DNA of 64,000 nt from assembly GCF_007860105.1 (NCBI RefSeq), contig NZ_SJPU01000002.1:1973739-2037738 (forward strand). Direction: 5' to 3'. Source of the DNA: Allorhodopirellula heiligendammensis (GTDB lineage: Bacteria; Planctomycetota; Planctomycetia; Pirellulales; Pirellulaceae). Positions 15,992-25,555 of the stretch are shown piece by piece. Position 1 is the stretch's first letter. Each line of letters opens with the position of its first letter. Both the position numbers and the translations under genes were made by a program. Below the pieces are notes generated by a model. It was not told the origin of the DNA and ran no database searches. It saw only the letters and a list, made by a program, of their open reading frames with translations.

Positions 15992-17515
15992 CTAGGAATT
16001 CACAACCTCAGTAGAGAGTTCGACCGAATCCAGCTTGTAAAAAATCGCCACTGGCAAAAACAGGAGTGCCATCGCCGCGAACAAGTAGCTGCGCGGCCAA
16101 TCTGCAGAGGTGATGACGCGATCGAGCAGCATGTAAACCGCCCCCGAAATCACAATCGCAAAAAAGTTGGCTTGGTTCATCACAGCAATCATCCGGCCCT
16201 TGAGCTCGTGGGGCGGACGATCCTGCAAGAAGACTTGGATGGGGATGGCAAAAAATGCTGCTGACGCCCCGAGCATCATCAAGACTGGAACGCAGCCAGC
16301 GAAACCGAGCAAGTGCCCATGGCCTGGCTGGTCTTTGGCACCCGGCAGAGTGATCGCCAACATTGCGCAGAATATCACTGTGCCCCACATGCCAATTTGG
16401 ATGACGAAGTTGTCGGAGATTTTTCGTGTCAATGCACCCGCGATCACACCACCGATAGCGATCCCGACACTGATCAGTGCCACCAACAGACTCGTCCATG
16501 TATCGCTCAGACCCAGTTGCACCTTGCTGAGGGAATTGACCGACTGGATGGTCAATCCGGCGATCAGCCAGAAGATGCAGGACGCCATCAATGCGAGGAG
16601 TAGGGGCTTGTCATGCCATAGCAACGAGCGAATGGATTTCGGTAACCACAGATTTTCAGTTTTGAGCTGAAGTTTTGGATCGGCCGCTGGTATCCGGATA
16701 ATGAGCAGACTGGTCAATGTGCCGATGATCGCGATCCCGACGCAGACAAGTGATCCCATCCACAACCCCGCGGCTTCTTGCATGGGCGGAAGTGTGGGCG
16801 ACACGATCGCATCCTTGAGCGGCCCGGCGACAGCGGTTCCGATGATAATGGCAACGAACGTTGTCATTAAAACCAATCCATTGGCGCGGCCGAGCTGCTC
16901 ACGGGGTAGCATCTCTGGCAAGATTCCATATTTGCCGGGACCGAAGAAGGTACTTTGCAACCCCATCAAGAACAGCACGATCCACAAACCGGTGAACCCA
17001 ATCGTGGGGGTAGCTAGAAACGCGATGACCCCCAGTCCCATCACGCAGATTTCAGCTACTTTGCTCGACACGATGATCGTGGTTTTGCTCAATCGGTCTG
17101 CGAGATAGCCAGCCAGACCGCCAAAAACGACAAAGGGAATGCCGAATACGATGGTGGCGATCCCTTGGACATCGGAGCCCCCGCTCTCGCCCGTCACTCC
17201 ATTTTCAAGGGCTCCGGTCTGTCCGGTGGCAGCTTGGACATGCTGTGTGTCGAGCATCCCGGCTTCGGATGCCCCGGCAACGACGGCCGTCGGAATCGCC
17301 AGCAGCAGCAGCAACTGTTTGAAGAGGTTGTCGTTGAAGGCACCGAAAAACTGGGTCGCCAGGAAACCGATGAACGATGGATGAGAGAGCCGATCGATTT
17401 TACCCTCGACCGGTTGTACGGAGGCCTCTGGTGCGGAGGCATCTCGTACGGAGGCATCGTCTTCAGGTCCCGCTGAGACAGTTGATTCGAAGGGGTTTAC
17501 GTCGGATTGGGACAT
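15992..17515 (-). CDS. MFS transporter, LplT-like
   Basis: 507 residues with a hydrophilic N-terminal 45, then about 12 membrane segments. FIGFLATQFFGAFNDNLFKQLLLL near residue 50 and FFGPGKYGILPEMLPREQLGRANGL near 190 are typical of the branch of the major facilitator superfamily that includes the lysophospholipid flippase LplT and acyltransferase-fused versions. An extra hydrophilic stretch around 85-115 (MLDTQHVQAATGQTGALENG) separates the first two helices. The substrate is inferred to be lipid-like at most. It is transcribed alone; no acyltransferase gene is adjacent. Confidence 0.87.
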   Translation of the reverse strand: MSQSDVNPFESTVSAGPEDDASVRDASAPEASVQPVEGKIDRLSHPSFIGFLATQFFGAFNDNLFKQLLLLLAIPTAVVAGASEAGMLDTQHVQAATGQTGALENGVTGESGGSDVQGIATIVFGIPFVVFGGLAGYLADRLSKTTIIVSSKVAEICVMGLGVIAFLATPTIGFTGLWIVLFLMGLQSTFFGPGKYGILPEMLPREQLGRANGLVLMTTFVAIIIGTAVAGPLKDAIVSPTLPPMQEAAGLWMGSLVCVGIAIIGTLTSLLIIRIPAADPKLQLKTENLWLPKSIRSLLWHDKPLLLALMASCIFWLIAGLTIQSVNSLSKVQLGLSDTWTSLLVALISVGIAIGGVIAGALTRKISDNFVIQIGMWGTVIFCAMLAITLPGAKDQPGHGHLLGFAGCVPVLMMLGASAAFFAIPIQVFLQDRPPHELKGRMIAVMNQANFFAIVISGAVYMLLDRVITSADWPRSYLFAAMALLFLPVAIFYKLDSVELSTEVVNS

Positions 17516-17811
17516 GGGTCGACTTCAGTGGGTTCGAGAGCAATTCGTTAGCTATGAGAGCCTTACCACACTGGGAGACTTCGCAGCGACCTGTAATTTC
17601 CGTGATAATCTTAGCGAATCGCAGTTAAGGCGTGAAAAAATACCCGTGAAACTGGAAAGTCGCAGTTTCCGCCATAAAAATGAGTGGACCGCTTAGGGCG
17701 GACGCGCCTATCATGAAGGTGTCCCCCAGGAAGGGATACACTCGGTCAAAGTCCAATGGAGTCTCGCACTCGTATCCTGTACCTCCACGGTACTCACTCC
17801 CACCACCGATT

Positions 17812-18111
17812 ATGCCTGATATTTTCGCTGCACCGACCGTGCAGGCTGGTCTCGCAATGATAGTCCTACTCGTCGTGATAGTTGGGGGGATTTGGTTGCT
17901 GGGAAGATTGCGCGACTACACCACTCAAGACCGTCCAGCACCCCAAGAAGGGTTCGCAAACCTGGAAGAAATGCTTCGCAAAGGTGACATTAGCGAGGCG
18001 GAATTCCGAAATATAAGAACATCGGCCCGCTCACAGATCGTGTCGTCGACCCCCGCCCAGTCCCAACCAGTCCGCTCGCCCGAGGCACCTTCCGATTTGT
18101 CGGAAACGTAA
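17812..18111 (+). CDS. Small single-pass membrane protein with SHOCT-like tail
   Basis: 99 residues from ATG 17812. One strong membrane helix (GLAMIVLLVVIVGGIWLLGRL, shown in part) at about 13-33 is followed by a cytoplasmic segment whose FANLEEMLRKGDISEAEFRNIR resembles the short SHOCT oligomerisation motif. The last 25 residues are Ser/Pro-rich and disordered. The longer upstream frame to 17680 lacks any membrane or family signal, so this start is preferred. Function unknown. It is divergent from the MFS gene across about 300 bases. Confidence 0.7.
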   Translation: MPDIFAAPTVQAGLAMIVLLVVIVGGIWLLGRLRDYTTQDRPAPQEGFANLEEMLRKGDISEAEFRNIRTSARSQIVSSTPAQSQPVRSPEAPSDLSET

Positions 18112-18625
18112 TCTCGTACCAGCCGATTTTACCAGGGACATGTGGCTGAGGAAGACGCCATGACCAAGCTGTGAGTGACCAGTCGATACCCAATCCAGTC
18201 AGTGGTTCGCCCTCCCAAATTTGAATTGCCGTCGAAACGAGATTACGGCCAACGCGAGTTGGCATGATTGAGTAGCGACGGTGATCGGGCATACCTATCA
18301 CTGGCACCAATCACTTTTACCAAAACCACGAATGGCTCGAGCTTCGAGGACACGGATGTTCCTTCAGGCACGCGTTGCGATCACGGACTCAATCCATACT
18401 GGATTGTCGAAGCGATCATGACACCCTGGAAAAGCATTCGAGTCGTGGCCTGAACCGTTCGATGTGTCGAGTTCTCATCACGAGAATTTAGGCGAATCGA
18501 GGCGAACGCGAACAAGATTGCGTTCTCGGATCTCCCATCCGCGAATCAATCGACGTTCATGAGAGTCGTTCCCCCGCATCCGTCTGATCAACTGTGACGA
18601 AGCTCTTATAAGTAAGGAGTCGTGT
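18112..18625. other. Intergenic upstream of clpX
   Basis: 514 bases without a supportable gene; frames on both strands look random. It must hold the clpX promoter. The clearest element is the ribosome site at 18614-18619. Confidence 0.55.
18614..18619 (+). promoter_or_regulatory. Strong ribosome binding site of clpX
   Basis: AAGGAG followed by 6 bases and ATG at 18626. It is one of the few canonical Shine-Dalgarno sequences in the window and fixes the clpX start. Confidence 0.85.
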
Positions 18626-19906
18626 ATGCCCACCAAGGAATCTTCGAACTCACGCCGCAGTAGCGCGTCGACTAAGAAGAATGCATTTTGTAGTTTCTGT
18701 CGTAAGAGCTATCGTGACGTCGGACCGCTCGTGGAAGGGCCGGGCGACGTTTATATCTGCGCCGAGTGTATTGACCTTTGCCAGTCAATCCTCGATCAAG
18801 AGCAGCGTCGACGCGGCCCGTCGAAATCGCTGTTCAGCGAAATTCCCGCACCGCGTTCTATTGTCGAGCATCTCGACAATTACGTGATCGGGCAAACCGC
18901 TGCCAAACGCGTCCTCGCCGTCGCGGTCCACAACCACTACAAGCGGCTTAGTAGCGGCTGGGAAGGTGATGGGGAAGTCGAGATTGAGAAGAGCAATATC
19001 CTGCTCGCTGGCCCCACCGGTAGCGGGAAAACTCTGCTCGCACGCTCATTGGCGCGGATGCTCAACGTGCCCTTTGCTATCGGCGATGCGACCACGCTGA
19101 CCGAAGCGGGTTATGTAGGTGAGGACGTCGAAAACCTGCTTCTTAAACTCCTGCATGCCGCTGATTTCGATGTCGAAGCAGCTCAGCGAGGGATTCTCTA
19201 CATCGATGAAGTCGACAAGATTGGGCGTACCAATGGTAACGTCTCAATCACCCGCGACGTCTCCGGTGAAGGTGTCCAACAAAGCTTGCTGAAGATGCTC
19301 GAGGGCACGGTTGCCAACGTCCCGCCGCAGGGCGGACGCAAGCATCCCGAACAACAGTACATCCAGATGGACACGAGTAACATCCTGTTCATTTGCGGCG
19401 GTACATTTGTGGGGATCGAGGACATTATCCGGCGACGCCTCGGCCACCGTACACTCGGCTTCGGTGAGGCGGGCTCGCTCCGCAACGAGCAGAGCGTGTC
19501 AGACTTGCTAGCTCAGGTGCAGACCGAGGACATTCTGAAGTTCGGATTGATCCCTGAGTTGGTCGGCCGGATGCCAGTCGTTTCCTACTTGCAGCCGCTT
19601 GATGTGGAAGGCTTGATTCAGGTCATGACCGAGCCGAAGAACTCGCTGGTCAAACAGTACCAAGCATTGTTCGCGATGGAAAACTGCGAGTTGAAGTTCA
19701 CCGACGGTGCCCTGCGAGCGATCGCCGAGAAAGCGATCGACAAGGGGGTCGGTGCTCGCGGCCTCCGCGGGATCACCGAAGATGTGATGCTCGACATCAT
19801 GTATGACCTGCCCGACCAAGAGGATGGCCGCGTCTACACGATCGATGAGACCGTCATCATGGGCACCCGCAAGCTCTTCACGATGCCGACGACCAAGAGT
19901 GCCTGA
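18626..19906 (+). CDS. clpX: ATP-dependent Clp protease ATP-binding subunit ClpX
   Basis: 426 residues. ClpX is the AAA+ unfoldase that feeds substrates to ClpP. The N-terminal zinc-binding domain has its four Cys (CSFC and CAEC, about 22-51). Walker [12 protein letters not shown] is near 130, the pore-loop/sensor region follows with [11 protein letters not shown], Walker B is [11 protein letters not shown], and [12 protein letters not shown] and [21 protein letters not shown] mark the C-terminal part. Length is typical. clpP is not adjacent here, so the gene is probably monocistronic, supported by a strong hairpin about 45 bases downstream. Confidence 0.96.
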   Translation: MPTKESSNSRRSSASTKKNAFCSFCRKSYRDVGPLVEGPGDVYICAECIDLCQSILDQEQRRRGPSKSLFSEIPAPRSIVEHLDNYVIGQTAAKRVLAVAVHNHYKRLSSGWEGDGEVEIEKSNILLAGPTGSGKTLLARSLARMLNVPFAIGDATTLTEAGYVGEDVENLLLKLLHAADFDVEAAQRGILYIDEVDKIGRTNGNVSITRDVSGEGVQQSLLKMLEGTVANVPPQGGRKHPEQQYIQMDTSNILFICGGTFVGIEDIIRRRLGHRTLGFGEAGSLRNEQSVSDLLAQVQTEDILKFGLIPELVGRMPVVSYLQPLDVEGLIQVMTEPKNSLVKQYQALFAMENCELKFTDGALRAIAEKAIDKGVGARGLRGITEDVMLDIMYDLPDQEDGRVYTIDETVIMGTRKLFTMPTTKSA

Positions 19907-19952
19907 GCGAGAAATCGCTGAGTCGCTCAGTACGAAAGCCCAGTAGCCCAGT

Positions 19953-19998
19953 AGCCCAGAGGCCAGCATTCCGAGTCGGTATGTTGGCCTCCTGGGCT
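19953..19998 (+). terminator. Rho-independent-type terminator of clpX
   Basis: A long stem forms between AGCCCAGAGGCCAGCAT (19953-19969) and ATGTTGGCCTCCTGGGCT (19981-19998), with one bulge and one G-T type mismatch. It is followed by TTTCGTCTTTC. It lies 47 bases after the clpX stop codon. Two extra AGCCCAGT units precede the left arm and could pair alternatively. Confidence 0.8.
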
Positions 19999-20104
19999 TT
20001 TCGTCTTTCATCGAGGGGCAGCTCACGAAGTACATGCCATACCGGGTACATGCCATCCAGGGCGCCCCCTGTAGCCCCGCAGGCCCGGTCGTTAATCTTG
20101 TGAT

Positions 20105-21106
20105 ATGCCGACGCATTGCCTGATCAGTTTCGGATCTAACCTGGGCGATCGAGACGCGGTGGTCGCTCACGCGGCTCGTTTGGTCGATCGTTCGGGGATT
20201 GTTGCGCATCGACCTGACTGCGAAACCGCTTCACCGGCAGCAGGCCTGCGTACCAGCCGCCTATTTGAAACACCGCCGATTGGCGGTCCCGGCGGGCAAT
20301 CACCGTTTCTCAACGCTGTGGCGGCGTTCGCCACTGACGCGTCAGCGTCGGAAGTGCTCGACGTGTTGCAGCAAGCCGAGCAGGAGCTTGGTCGCAAACG
20401 CGAAAATCGCTGGGGAGCTCGCTCCATCGATCTTGACGTGGTTCTGCACGGTCAACTTTGTGGTGACGCGCCGGCGGGCCGCCGGGGACTTATCGGTGGC
20501 CGTGGTCCTGTCGGTGGCCCCAATTCACTCGTTGTCCCGCATCCCCGATATACGGCGCGAAAGTTTGTCGTTGTCCCTGCTTGCGATGTTGCCGCGGACT
20601 ACCGAGATCCGCGATTCGGGTGGACGCTTGCTGATCTCGCCACGCACCTCGCTTGTGGCCCGCCATCGATGGCGCTGACGGGGGGCGACGAAGCTCTGCG
20701 GAGAACCATTTGCGAGCGTTTGGCAAATGAGCATGACATCCAGATCATCGACGCTGATGCCCGGTCGACGGACCCGGCATCAAGCGATGCCCCGTTGGAT
20801 GGCACGCGTCCGTGGGTGTCACCGAGCGTTCCCCAATCATTGCGTGAACAACTTCCCGAACGCGAGCACGCCAGCTTGGCCGAAGCCGGCAACCTGCCCC
20901 GATTGATCGCGAGAATCGAACGTACGACCGAAGCGACTCGATGGCCAGCCCCGCACCAAATATGGCCACTGGGTTGGCGTTGGCCGGAATACCGGTTGGA
21001 GGTGGATGATCTCGATTGGGCGGTTGGTGAAATGGCGTCGGCTCTCGATTCCATGTGCTGTGACGTGCGAGCGATCACGCCCGATGGAGATTGGTGGTAT
21101 GCCTAG
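20105..21106 (+). CDS. folK: HPPK (folate pathway pyrophosphokinase) with unknown C-terminal extension
   Basis: 333 residues, about twice the usual 160-180. Residues 1-175 are 6-hydroxymethyl-7,8-dihydropterin pyrophosphokinase, which transfers pyrophosphate from ATP in folate synthesis. They include SFGSNLGDRD (8-17), TSRLFETPPIGG, FLNAVAAF, the catalytic Asp pair RSIDLDVVLHG (Asp109, Asp111) and VPHPRYTARKFVVVPACDV. A Gly-rich insert (GRRGLIGGRGPVGGPN) sits before the HPR motif. Residues about 180-333 have no recognised domain; they include a Trp-rich patch (HQIWPLGWRWPEY) and end DGDWWYA. Start ATG 20105. Confidence 0.9.
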   Translation: MPTHCLISFGSNLGDRDAVVAHAARLVDRSGIVAHRPDCETASPAAGLRTSRLFETPPIGGPGGQSPFLNAVAAFATDASASEVLDVLQQAEQELGRKRENRWGARSIDLDVVLHGQLCGDAPAGRRGLIGGRGPVGGPNSLVVPHPRYTARKFVVVPACDVAADYRDPRFGWTLADLATHLACGPPSMALTGGDEALRRTICERLANEHDIQIIDADARSTDPASSDAPLDGTRPWVSPSVPQSLREQLPEREHASLAEAGNLPRLIARIERTTEATRWPAPHQIWPLGWRWPEYRLEVDDLDWAVGEMASALDSMCCDVRAITPDGDWWYA

Positions 21107-21124
21107 CGGCGCGACCCAATGTAT

Positions 21125-21143
21125 CCACCGCTTTTCACGGTGG
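21125..21143 (+). terminator. Short hairpin after folK
   Basis: CCACCG (21125-21130) and CGGTGG (21138-21143) form a perfect 6-bp stem with a 7-base loop, 19 bases after the folK stop. There is no T-run, so terminator function is tentative. Confidence 0.35.
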
Positions 21144-21255
21144 GGCGGGGCCTAAACCCGACCCGAGTCGTCATCTGTTATGACCGTCGCCGAGCTGCGT
21201 CTGCGGAGACGATGGTTCCAAATTACTATCCTTTCCGCTAGCCCGTGTTATTGAC

Positions 21256-21867
21256 ATGTTCGATCTCGTCCTCGGTACCCACAACGCTAAAAAACTTATC
21301 GAATTACGAATGATGGTACCTGCCAGCTTGGCGAGACTATCGACTTTGGCAGACATCGAGGGTGCGATCGACGTTGTCGAAGATGGTGATACGTTTGCCG
21401 AGAACGCTGCTAAGAAAGCGAGCGAGCAAGCCCAGCATCTCGGTCGCTGGGTGCTCGCTGAAGATAGCGGTTTGTCGGTCGACGCGTTGGACGGTCGTCC
21501 CGGCGTGTATTCGGCACGGTATGCTGGCGAGCACGGTAACGATGCGGCTAATAATCAAAAACTGTTGTCCGATCTTCGGGACGTGCCGGCGGAGAAACGA
21601 GGGGCGCAATTCAATTGCCACCTCAGTCTGGCCGATCCAGCAGGTCAGGTGCACCTGACGGCTTCCGGGATTTGTCGTGGCCGGATTGCTGAGTCGCTCT
21701 CCGGCTCAGCGGGTTTCGGTTACGATCCGCTGTTCATCATTGGCGAGTACCATCGCACCTTCGGCGAGCTCGACCTCAGTGTCAAACGAGCCATCAGTCA
21801 CCGCTCGCGTGCACTGCGACGCTTCCTGCCCCAACTATCGAGGTTGATTCAGCAGCAATCCGTTTAG
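21256..21867 (+). CDS. rdgB: Non-canonical purine NTP pyrophosphatase (RdgB/HAM1)
   Basis: 203 residues. The enzyme hydrolyses dITP, ITP and XTP to monophosphates, cleaning the nucleotide pool. Family motifs: LGTHNAKKLIELR (6-18), DTFAENAAKKASEQA, EDSGLSVDALDGRPGVYSARYAGE and the C-terminal SGSAGFGYDPLF ... KRAISHRSRALRRF. Length matches the family. The first motif reads GTHNAKK where ATGNxxK is common, a conservative variant. It follows folK by 149 bases in the same direction and is convergent with the transporter gene, whose stop lies 27 bases away. Confidence 0.95.
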   Translation: MFDLVLGTHNAKKLIELRMMVPASLARLSTLADIEGAIDVVEDGDTFAENAAKKASEQAQHLGRWVLAEDSGLSVDALDGRPGVYSARYAGEHGNDAANNQKLLSDLRDVPAEKRGAQFNCHLSLADPAGQVHLTASGICRGRIAESLSGSAGFGYDPLFIIGEYHRTFGELDLSVKRAISHRSRALRRFLPQLSRLIQQQSV

Positions 21868-21893
21868 ATGGACCAACCTGCATGCGAACGGCA

Positions 21894-23912
21894 TCATGAC
21901 TTCGCATTGCCGACAGGTACGGGGTCTTTTCGGGACAGGATGGACTGAATTTTTGCCGATGTCTGGGAGTATGAGGTTGTCATACTGGTCGCTCCCGCCT
22001 TGCGAAACTTGACGAACAATCCGTCATAATTTTTGAATTTCCCTATGCAGGCGATGACCACGGCACCCCGGTAACCCTCGCTACGAATGGACTTGCACAG
22101 ATAACGGGCTTGGGCAAAACCGCCTTTGGGCAGTACCACAATCACAACCACCGGCGGATTTGACTGGACGACCTGTTGGCCGACGTCCTGCGGCAGTGTT
22201 TCATCGTCGATGGCGGTTAGTTGGTAAACACCTTCGCCGGCGATCCGCAGCAGGTTCAGTATTAACGCTTCGCTGAAGTGATGCGACGTGCAGCCAATCA
22301 CCGTCGGCAGCTCTGGGCTCGAGGCAGTGTCCGCTTCGCTCTCCGCATGCTCCTTGTCTGTCTTGCCAGAATCATCACGCGTGTCGAGTTTCTCAATCAG
22401 GCCTCCCACCAGCGCAAAAAGACGATTCGCGTCTTTATCAGAGAGGTGCTCGGCGTCGTGATCGGCGCGAATTCGCTTGAGCGCAGGGATCAAAACCATG
22501 TCACACGTCGTTTCCATGTCATGTTCGGCCAGATGGTCCTGCAAAATAGTCCTCGCACGGTGGGCATCGCTGGCGAGTAGCCGTTGGTAAAATCGCATCG
22601 AGGTGTCAATCTGAACCTCTTCGCCCAGCAGGATTGCGAGCATCTTGAAGCGGGGCACGTATCTGCCAAGAACGACCAAGCAAACCGTTAGCGGAGTGGA
22701 CAAGAACAAACCGAACGGTCCCCACAGCCAGCCCCAAAACACAGCGGCGAAAATTACCGCGACGGCAGAAATACCTGTGCTGGCTCCGTACAGCCACGGT
22801 TCCAGAATATTATTGCTAAGCAGTTCCATCGTGATGATTAAAGCCGCCACGGCAATGAACACGCCGTATCCAGGAAAAACAGCAAATGCCATGGTCAGCG
22901 GGAAGATGGCTGAGGCAACGGGGCCGATGTAGGGCACAAAACGCAGGCACGTCGCTAAGGCCCCCCACAGAATCACATTGGGGAAACTACCGTCCTGGGT
23001 CATGGTGGACCCGATGATTGTCAAGCCAATCGTGAGCACCAATCCGTAGGACGTGTTCACAATGGTTTGCGCGATGAGATAGCGACTGATTCGGCCGGCC
23101 GCCTCGTCCATCGCCTCGGTCGTCGTGACATAGTTTCCGTGGCTGACCACCGCGATGATCCGGTCGCGCAGATCCTCACGGTGGATGAGCGTGAACAATG
23201 CGATCACACACACGAGGCCGGCGGTGGCAAAGGGGCCCAGCATCGTTCCGGCAGTTGTCGCCCAGGACGCCAGAGGAAGGTTTTCCTGGACCAGCACCAT
23301 GTAGAGCGGCGTCTTCGGGGTCGCGCCGTCATGCGTTTTCTTCGATTTGGTCATGCCAGGGATGGGCAGCAGTTTGTCGGTCCATCGCTGTACGATCGAC
23401 TTGTCGGCTGCCTCGTCAGCAGAGTCTTCGCCGTCGTCATCTCCGCCGACGAAAGGTAGATCGATGTCATCAGTAGGCTCCGTTCCCTCCGCAGCCTCGA
23501 ATTCTTCCTCGGCACTATTCTCGATCGCATCGGTGACGTCTTCCGCTAAGCGATCGAGTGAACCGCCGACCCCGGTGGTCATGCCTGCCATGCTGCGTGC
23601 TTTCGATACTAGCTCCTCACGGTGCTCAGGGAGCGCACCGACCAAACTGGTAACTTCGCGGCCGATGAGGGTTGCCACGCCCGCCAACAGAACAAAAGCC
23701 AGCGTCGCCGTCAGGACCACGGCGACCACGTTGGAGACCCCACTCCGCTGCAATCGATTGACAATCGGACTGAGTAAAAACGAAAGCAAAAATCCTAGTG
23801 CCAATGGAATGAACACATCGCGGGCGAAGAACAGCGATGCCACCGTGAGCACGACGGCGAGTAGCTGAGCAACCGCGGCAATGGTCGCCACTTCCGATTT
23901 TGATTGAGTCAT
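21894..23912 (-). CDS. AI-2E family transporter with long acidic loop and C-terminal soluble domain
   Basis: 672 residues; the family usually has 340-400. Residues about 1-420 carry the eight-helix AI-2E (UPF0118) fold: IPLALGFLLSFLLSPIVNRLQRSGV near 35, PFATAGLVCVIALFTL, FVPYIGPVASAIFPL and WGPFGLFLSTPLTVCLVVLGRYVP. A highly acidic insert (DDIDLPFVGGDDDGEDSADE) lies in the first large loop. After an alpha-helical linker (about 430-530), residues about 540-665 look like a soluble alpha/beta domain: GCTSHHFSEALILNLLRIAG, VVVIVVLPKGGFAQA and GAVVIACIGKF, reminiscent of receiver or B12-binding-like folds. The substrate is unknown; a signalling or gating role for the tail is inferred. Confidence 0.85.
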   Translation of the reverse strand: MTQSKSEVATIAAVAQLLAVVLTVASLFFARDVFIPLALGFLLSFLLSPIVNRLQRSGVSNVVAVVLTATLAFVLLAGVATLIGREVTSLVGALPEHREELVSKARSMAGMTTGVGGSLDRLAEDVTDAIENSAEEEFEAAEGTEPTDDIDLPFVGGDDDGEDSADEAADKSIVQRWTDKLLPIPGMTKSKKTHDGATPKTPLYMVLVQENLPLASWATTAGTMLGPFATAGLVCVIALFTLIHREDLRDRIIAVVSHGNYVTTTEAMDEAAGRISRYLIAQTIVNTSYGLVLTIGLTIIGSTMTQDGSFPNVILWGALATCLRFVPYIGPVASAIFPLTMAFAVFPGYGVFIAVAALIITMELLSNNILEPWLYGASTGISAVAVIFAAVFWGWLWGPFGLFLSTPLTVCLVVLGRYVPRFKMLAILLGEEVQIDTSMRFYQRLLASDAHRARTILQDHLAEHDMETTCDMVLIPALKRIRADHDAEHLSDKDANRLFALVGGLIEKLDTRDDSGKTDKEHAESEADTASSPELPTVIGCTSHHFSEALILNLLRIAGEGVYQLTAIDDETLPQDVGQQVVQSNPPVVVIVVLPKGGFAQARYLCKSIRSEGYRGAVVIACIGKFKNYDGLFVKFRKAGATSMTTSYSQTSAKIQSILSRKDPVPVGNAKS

Positions 23913-24022
23913 TCACATCTTCGTTGGATAATACTGACGGCGCAAAAATTGCACCAAAACAACCGCCACCCAATACCGGATGGCAGTTGGTCTTTCTCTA
24001 GGACTTCAATGGAGACTGCACT

Positions 24023-24244
24023 ATGCGTGCCATCCTAGCCATTATCGTCATCTTAGCCGTTCTGGGGTTCGTAGGTTGGATCAAACTGAGCACCCCCGAC
24101 GGAGACCCGACGCTCAGGGTCGATACGAACAAGGTCAAAGAAGATACGTCAGCTATCGTTGAGAAATCGAAGGAGCTGACCCAGCAAGCGGTCGATGAAG
24201 TCGAGCAGGCTCGTCAGAACGTGGGTGACACGGTTAGCCCGTAG
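24023..24244 (+). CDS. Small membrane-anchored coiled-coil protein
   Basis: 73 residues: an N-terminal membrane helix (MRAILAIIVILAVLGFVGWI), then a charged, probably helical segment (NKVKEDTSAIVEKSKELTQQ and beyond) with heptad-like spacing. GGAG lies 8 bases upstream of the ATG, supporting a real gene. It is divergent from the AI-2E-type transporter across 110 bases. No family is recognised; similar short anchored helical proteins are often envelope-associated. Confidence 0.75.
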   Translation: MRAILAIIVILAVLGFVGWIKLSTPDGDPTLRVDTNKVKEDTSAIVEKSKELTQQAVDEVEQARQNVGDTVSP

Positions 24245-24394
24245 AGCTTCGCCCCCAGCACTTCATGACCGTCCGGCGGAGGGACTCGTGGCATCGTTCA
24301 GGCTCAGGTCAATGGGCCGGGACTCTCCTGGCCAGCAACATGTTGGTACATGGGCTGGCTTGGAGTGAGTGGAATCATTGCCATTCGCACGGCG

Positions 24395-25555
24395 TTATTT
24401 CGTATTCGCGTCGGTGACTTTGCGAATGTAATCGACTTCCGCTTGACGATAGGGCGTTCCGTCGGCCCGGAAGATATCGTGGAACCATACCGGTGGTTCG
24501 TCCGCATAGGGTTTCTGCCAGGAGTCCCAGGGGTAGATGGTGTTCGACTTACCGGCGACGAAACCCCAGTTGTAGGCACCAATATTCTGGTCGGCGAAGT
24601 ACCCCAGGATAGGATCAAATTCGCTTCCATTGGGCCGAGCCATGTATTCGGTGCAGATCAGCGGTCGATCAAGCGGACGCAGGTGGTTGATCCACGTCTG
24701 GAGACTTTTTAGGCCTCCATAGCAATGAAAACTAATCACATCCGATTGTTCGAGCTGGACTTTCTCAATCTCATTGAGTCGTTTCGGATCCGCTTTGCGA
24801 TCGCTCAGCCACACGCCTGCGGTCAGCGGTTGGGTCGCACCAGCCTCACGGGCCCACTCGAATGCCTGAGGTAACAACTCCAGCACGAGTGCCAGCTTTT
24901 CCTGCGGCTCTTGATTGAGATTGTTTTCGCCATAGCTATTGCCGTTCAGGTTGTCCGGTTCGTTCCACACGTCCCAGACCTGCACACGTGGGTCGTTTTT
25001 AAATTTGCCGACAACGCCCTTCACGTAGGACTCCAGTAACGCGTGCCGCGACCGGTCCTTCAGGTCCTTCGCACCAGGGCTCTGGACCCAACCGGAATTG
25101 TGCAGGCCCTGCTGGGGCGCACGCTGCTTGCCGAGTTGCGGATTGGGATCCCAGACGCTGTCAAAGAGCACCAGCATGACGCCGATATGATGCTCGTCGG
25201 CAGTGGCCAAGAATTGATCGAGTCGCTCGAGAAAGCCGTCAGCATCTTGCTCCCAGAGCAAGTGATGCAGATAGACACGAATACTGGTGAAGCCGAGATC
25301 TTCCGCCCACGCCAATTCGCGATCAATCGCGGCCAAGTCAAATGTGTCTGCCTGGAACATTTCGAGCTGGTTGATTGCGTAAGCGGGCGTGAAATTCGCT
25401 CCCACCAACCAAGGTGTCTGCTCTTGCCACAGATTGGCTTTCGCGGTTGACCAACGCTCTCCGGGTTGTTGAGCGTTGAGCGGGTTCGAGGTAAGGATCG
25501 TTGCTAGGAGAATCAGGGATGCGAAGATTCGAGGAGCACGCGGTCTCGTCAGCAT
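24395..25555 (-). CDS. Secreted clan-A glycoside hydrolase (cellulase-like)
   Basis: 386 residues from ATG 25555, chosen because a signal peptide follows directly (RIFASLILLATILTSNPLNAQ, shown in part by its last 21 positions less one). The TIM-barrel motifs of clan-A hydrolases are visible: LGFTSIRVYLHH, VQVWDVWNEPDN (acid/base Glu) and RPLICTEYMARP (nucleophile Glu). It probably cleaves a beta-linked polysaccharide in the periplasm or outside the cell. It lies divergent from three sulfatase genes, which suggests a shared sulfated substrate. The GH family cannot be fixed by eye (GH5-like). A longer frame to 25696 has no signal-peptide logic. Confidence 0.82.
   Translation of the reverse strand: MLTRPRAPRIFASLILLATILTSNPLNAQQPGERWSTAKANLWQEQTPWLVGANFTPAYAINQLEMFQADTFDLAAIDRELAWAEDLGFTSIRVYLHHLLWEQDADGFLERLDQFLATADEHHIGVMLVLFDSVWDPNPQLGKQRAPQQGLHNSGWVQSPGAKDLKDRSRHALLESYVKGVVGKFKNDPRVQVWDVWNEPDNLNGNSYGENNLNQEPQEKLALVLELLPQAFEWAREAGATQPLTAGVWLSDRKADPKRLNEIEKVQLEQSDVISFHCYGGLKSLQTWINHLRPLDRPLICTEYMARPNGSEFDPILGYFADQNIGAYNWGFVAGKSNTIYPWDSWQKPYADEPPVWFHDIFRADGTPYRQAEVDYIRKVTDANTK

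Noticed and set aside
19508-20209. 233-codon minus-strand ORF across the clpX 3' end and folK 5' end
   Set aside because: Opposite strand of two clearly coding genes; no domain, signal or ribosome site.
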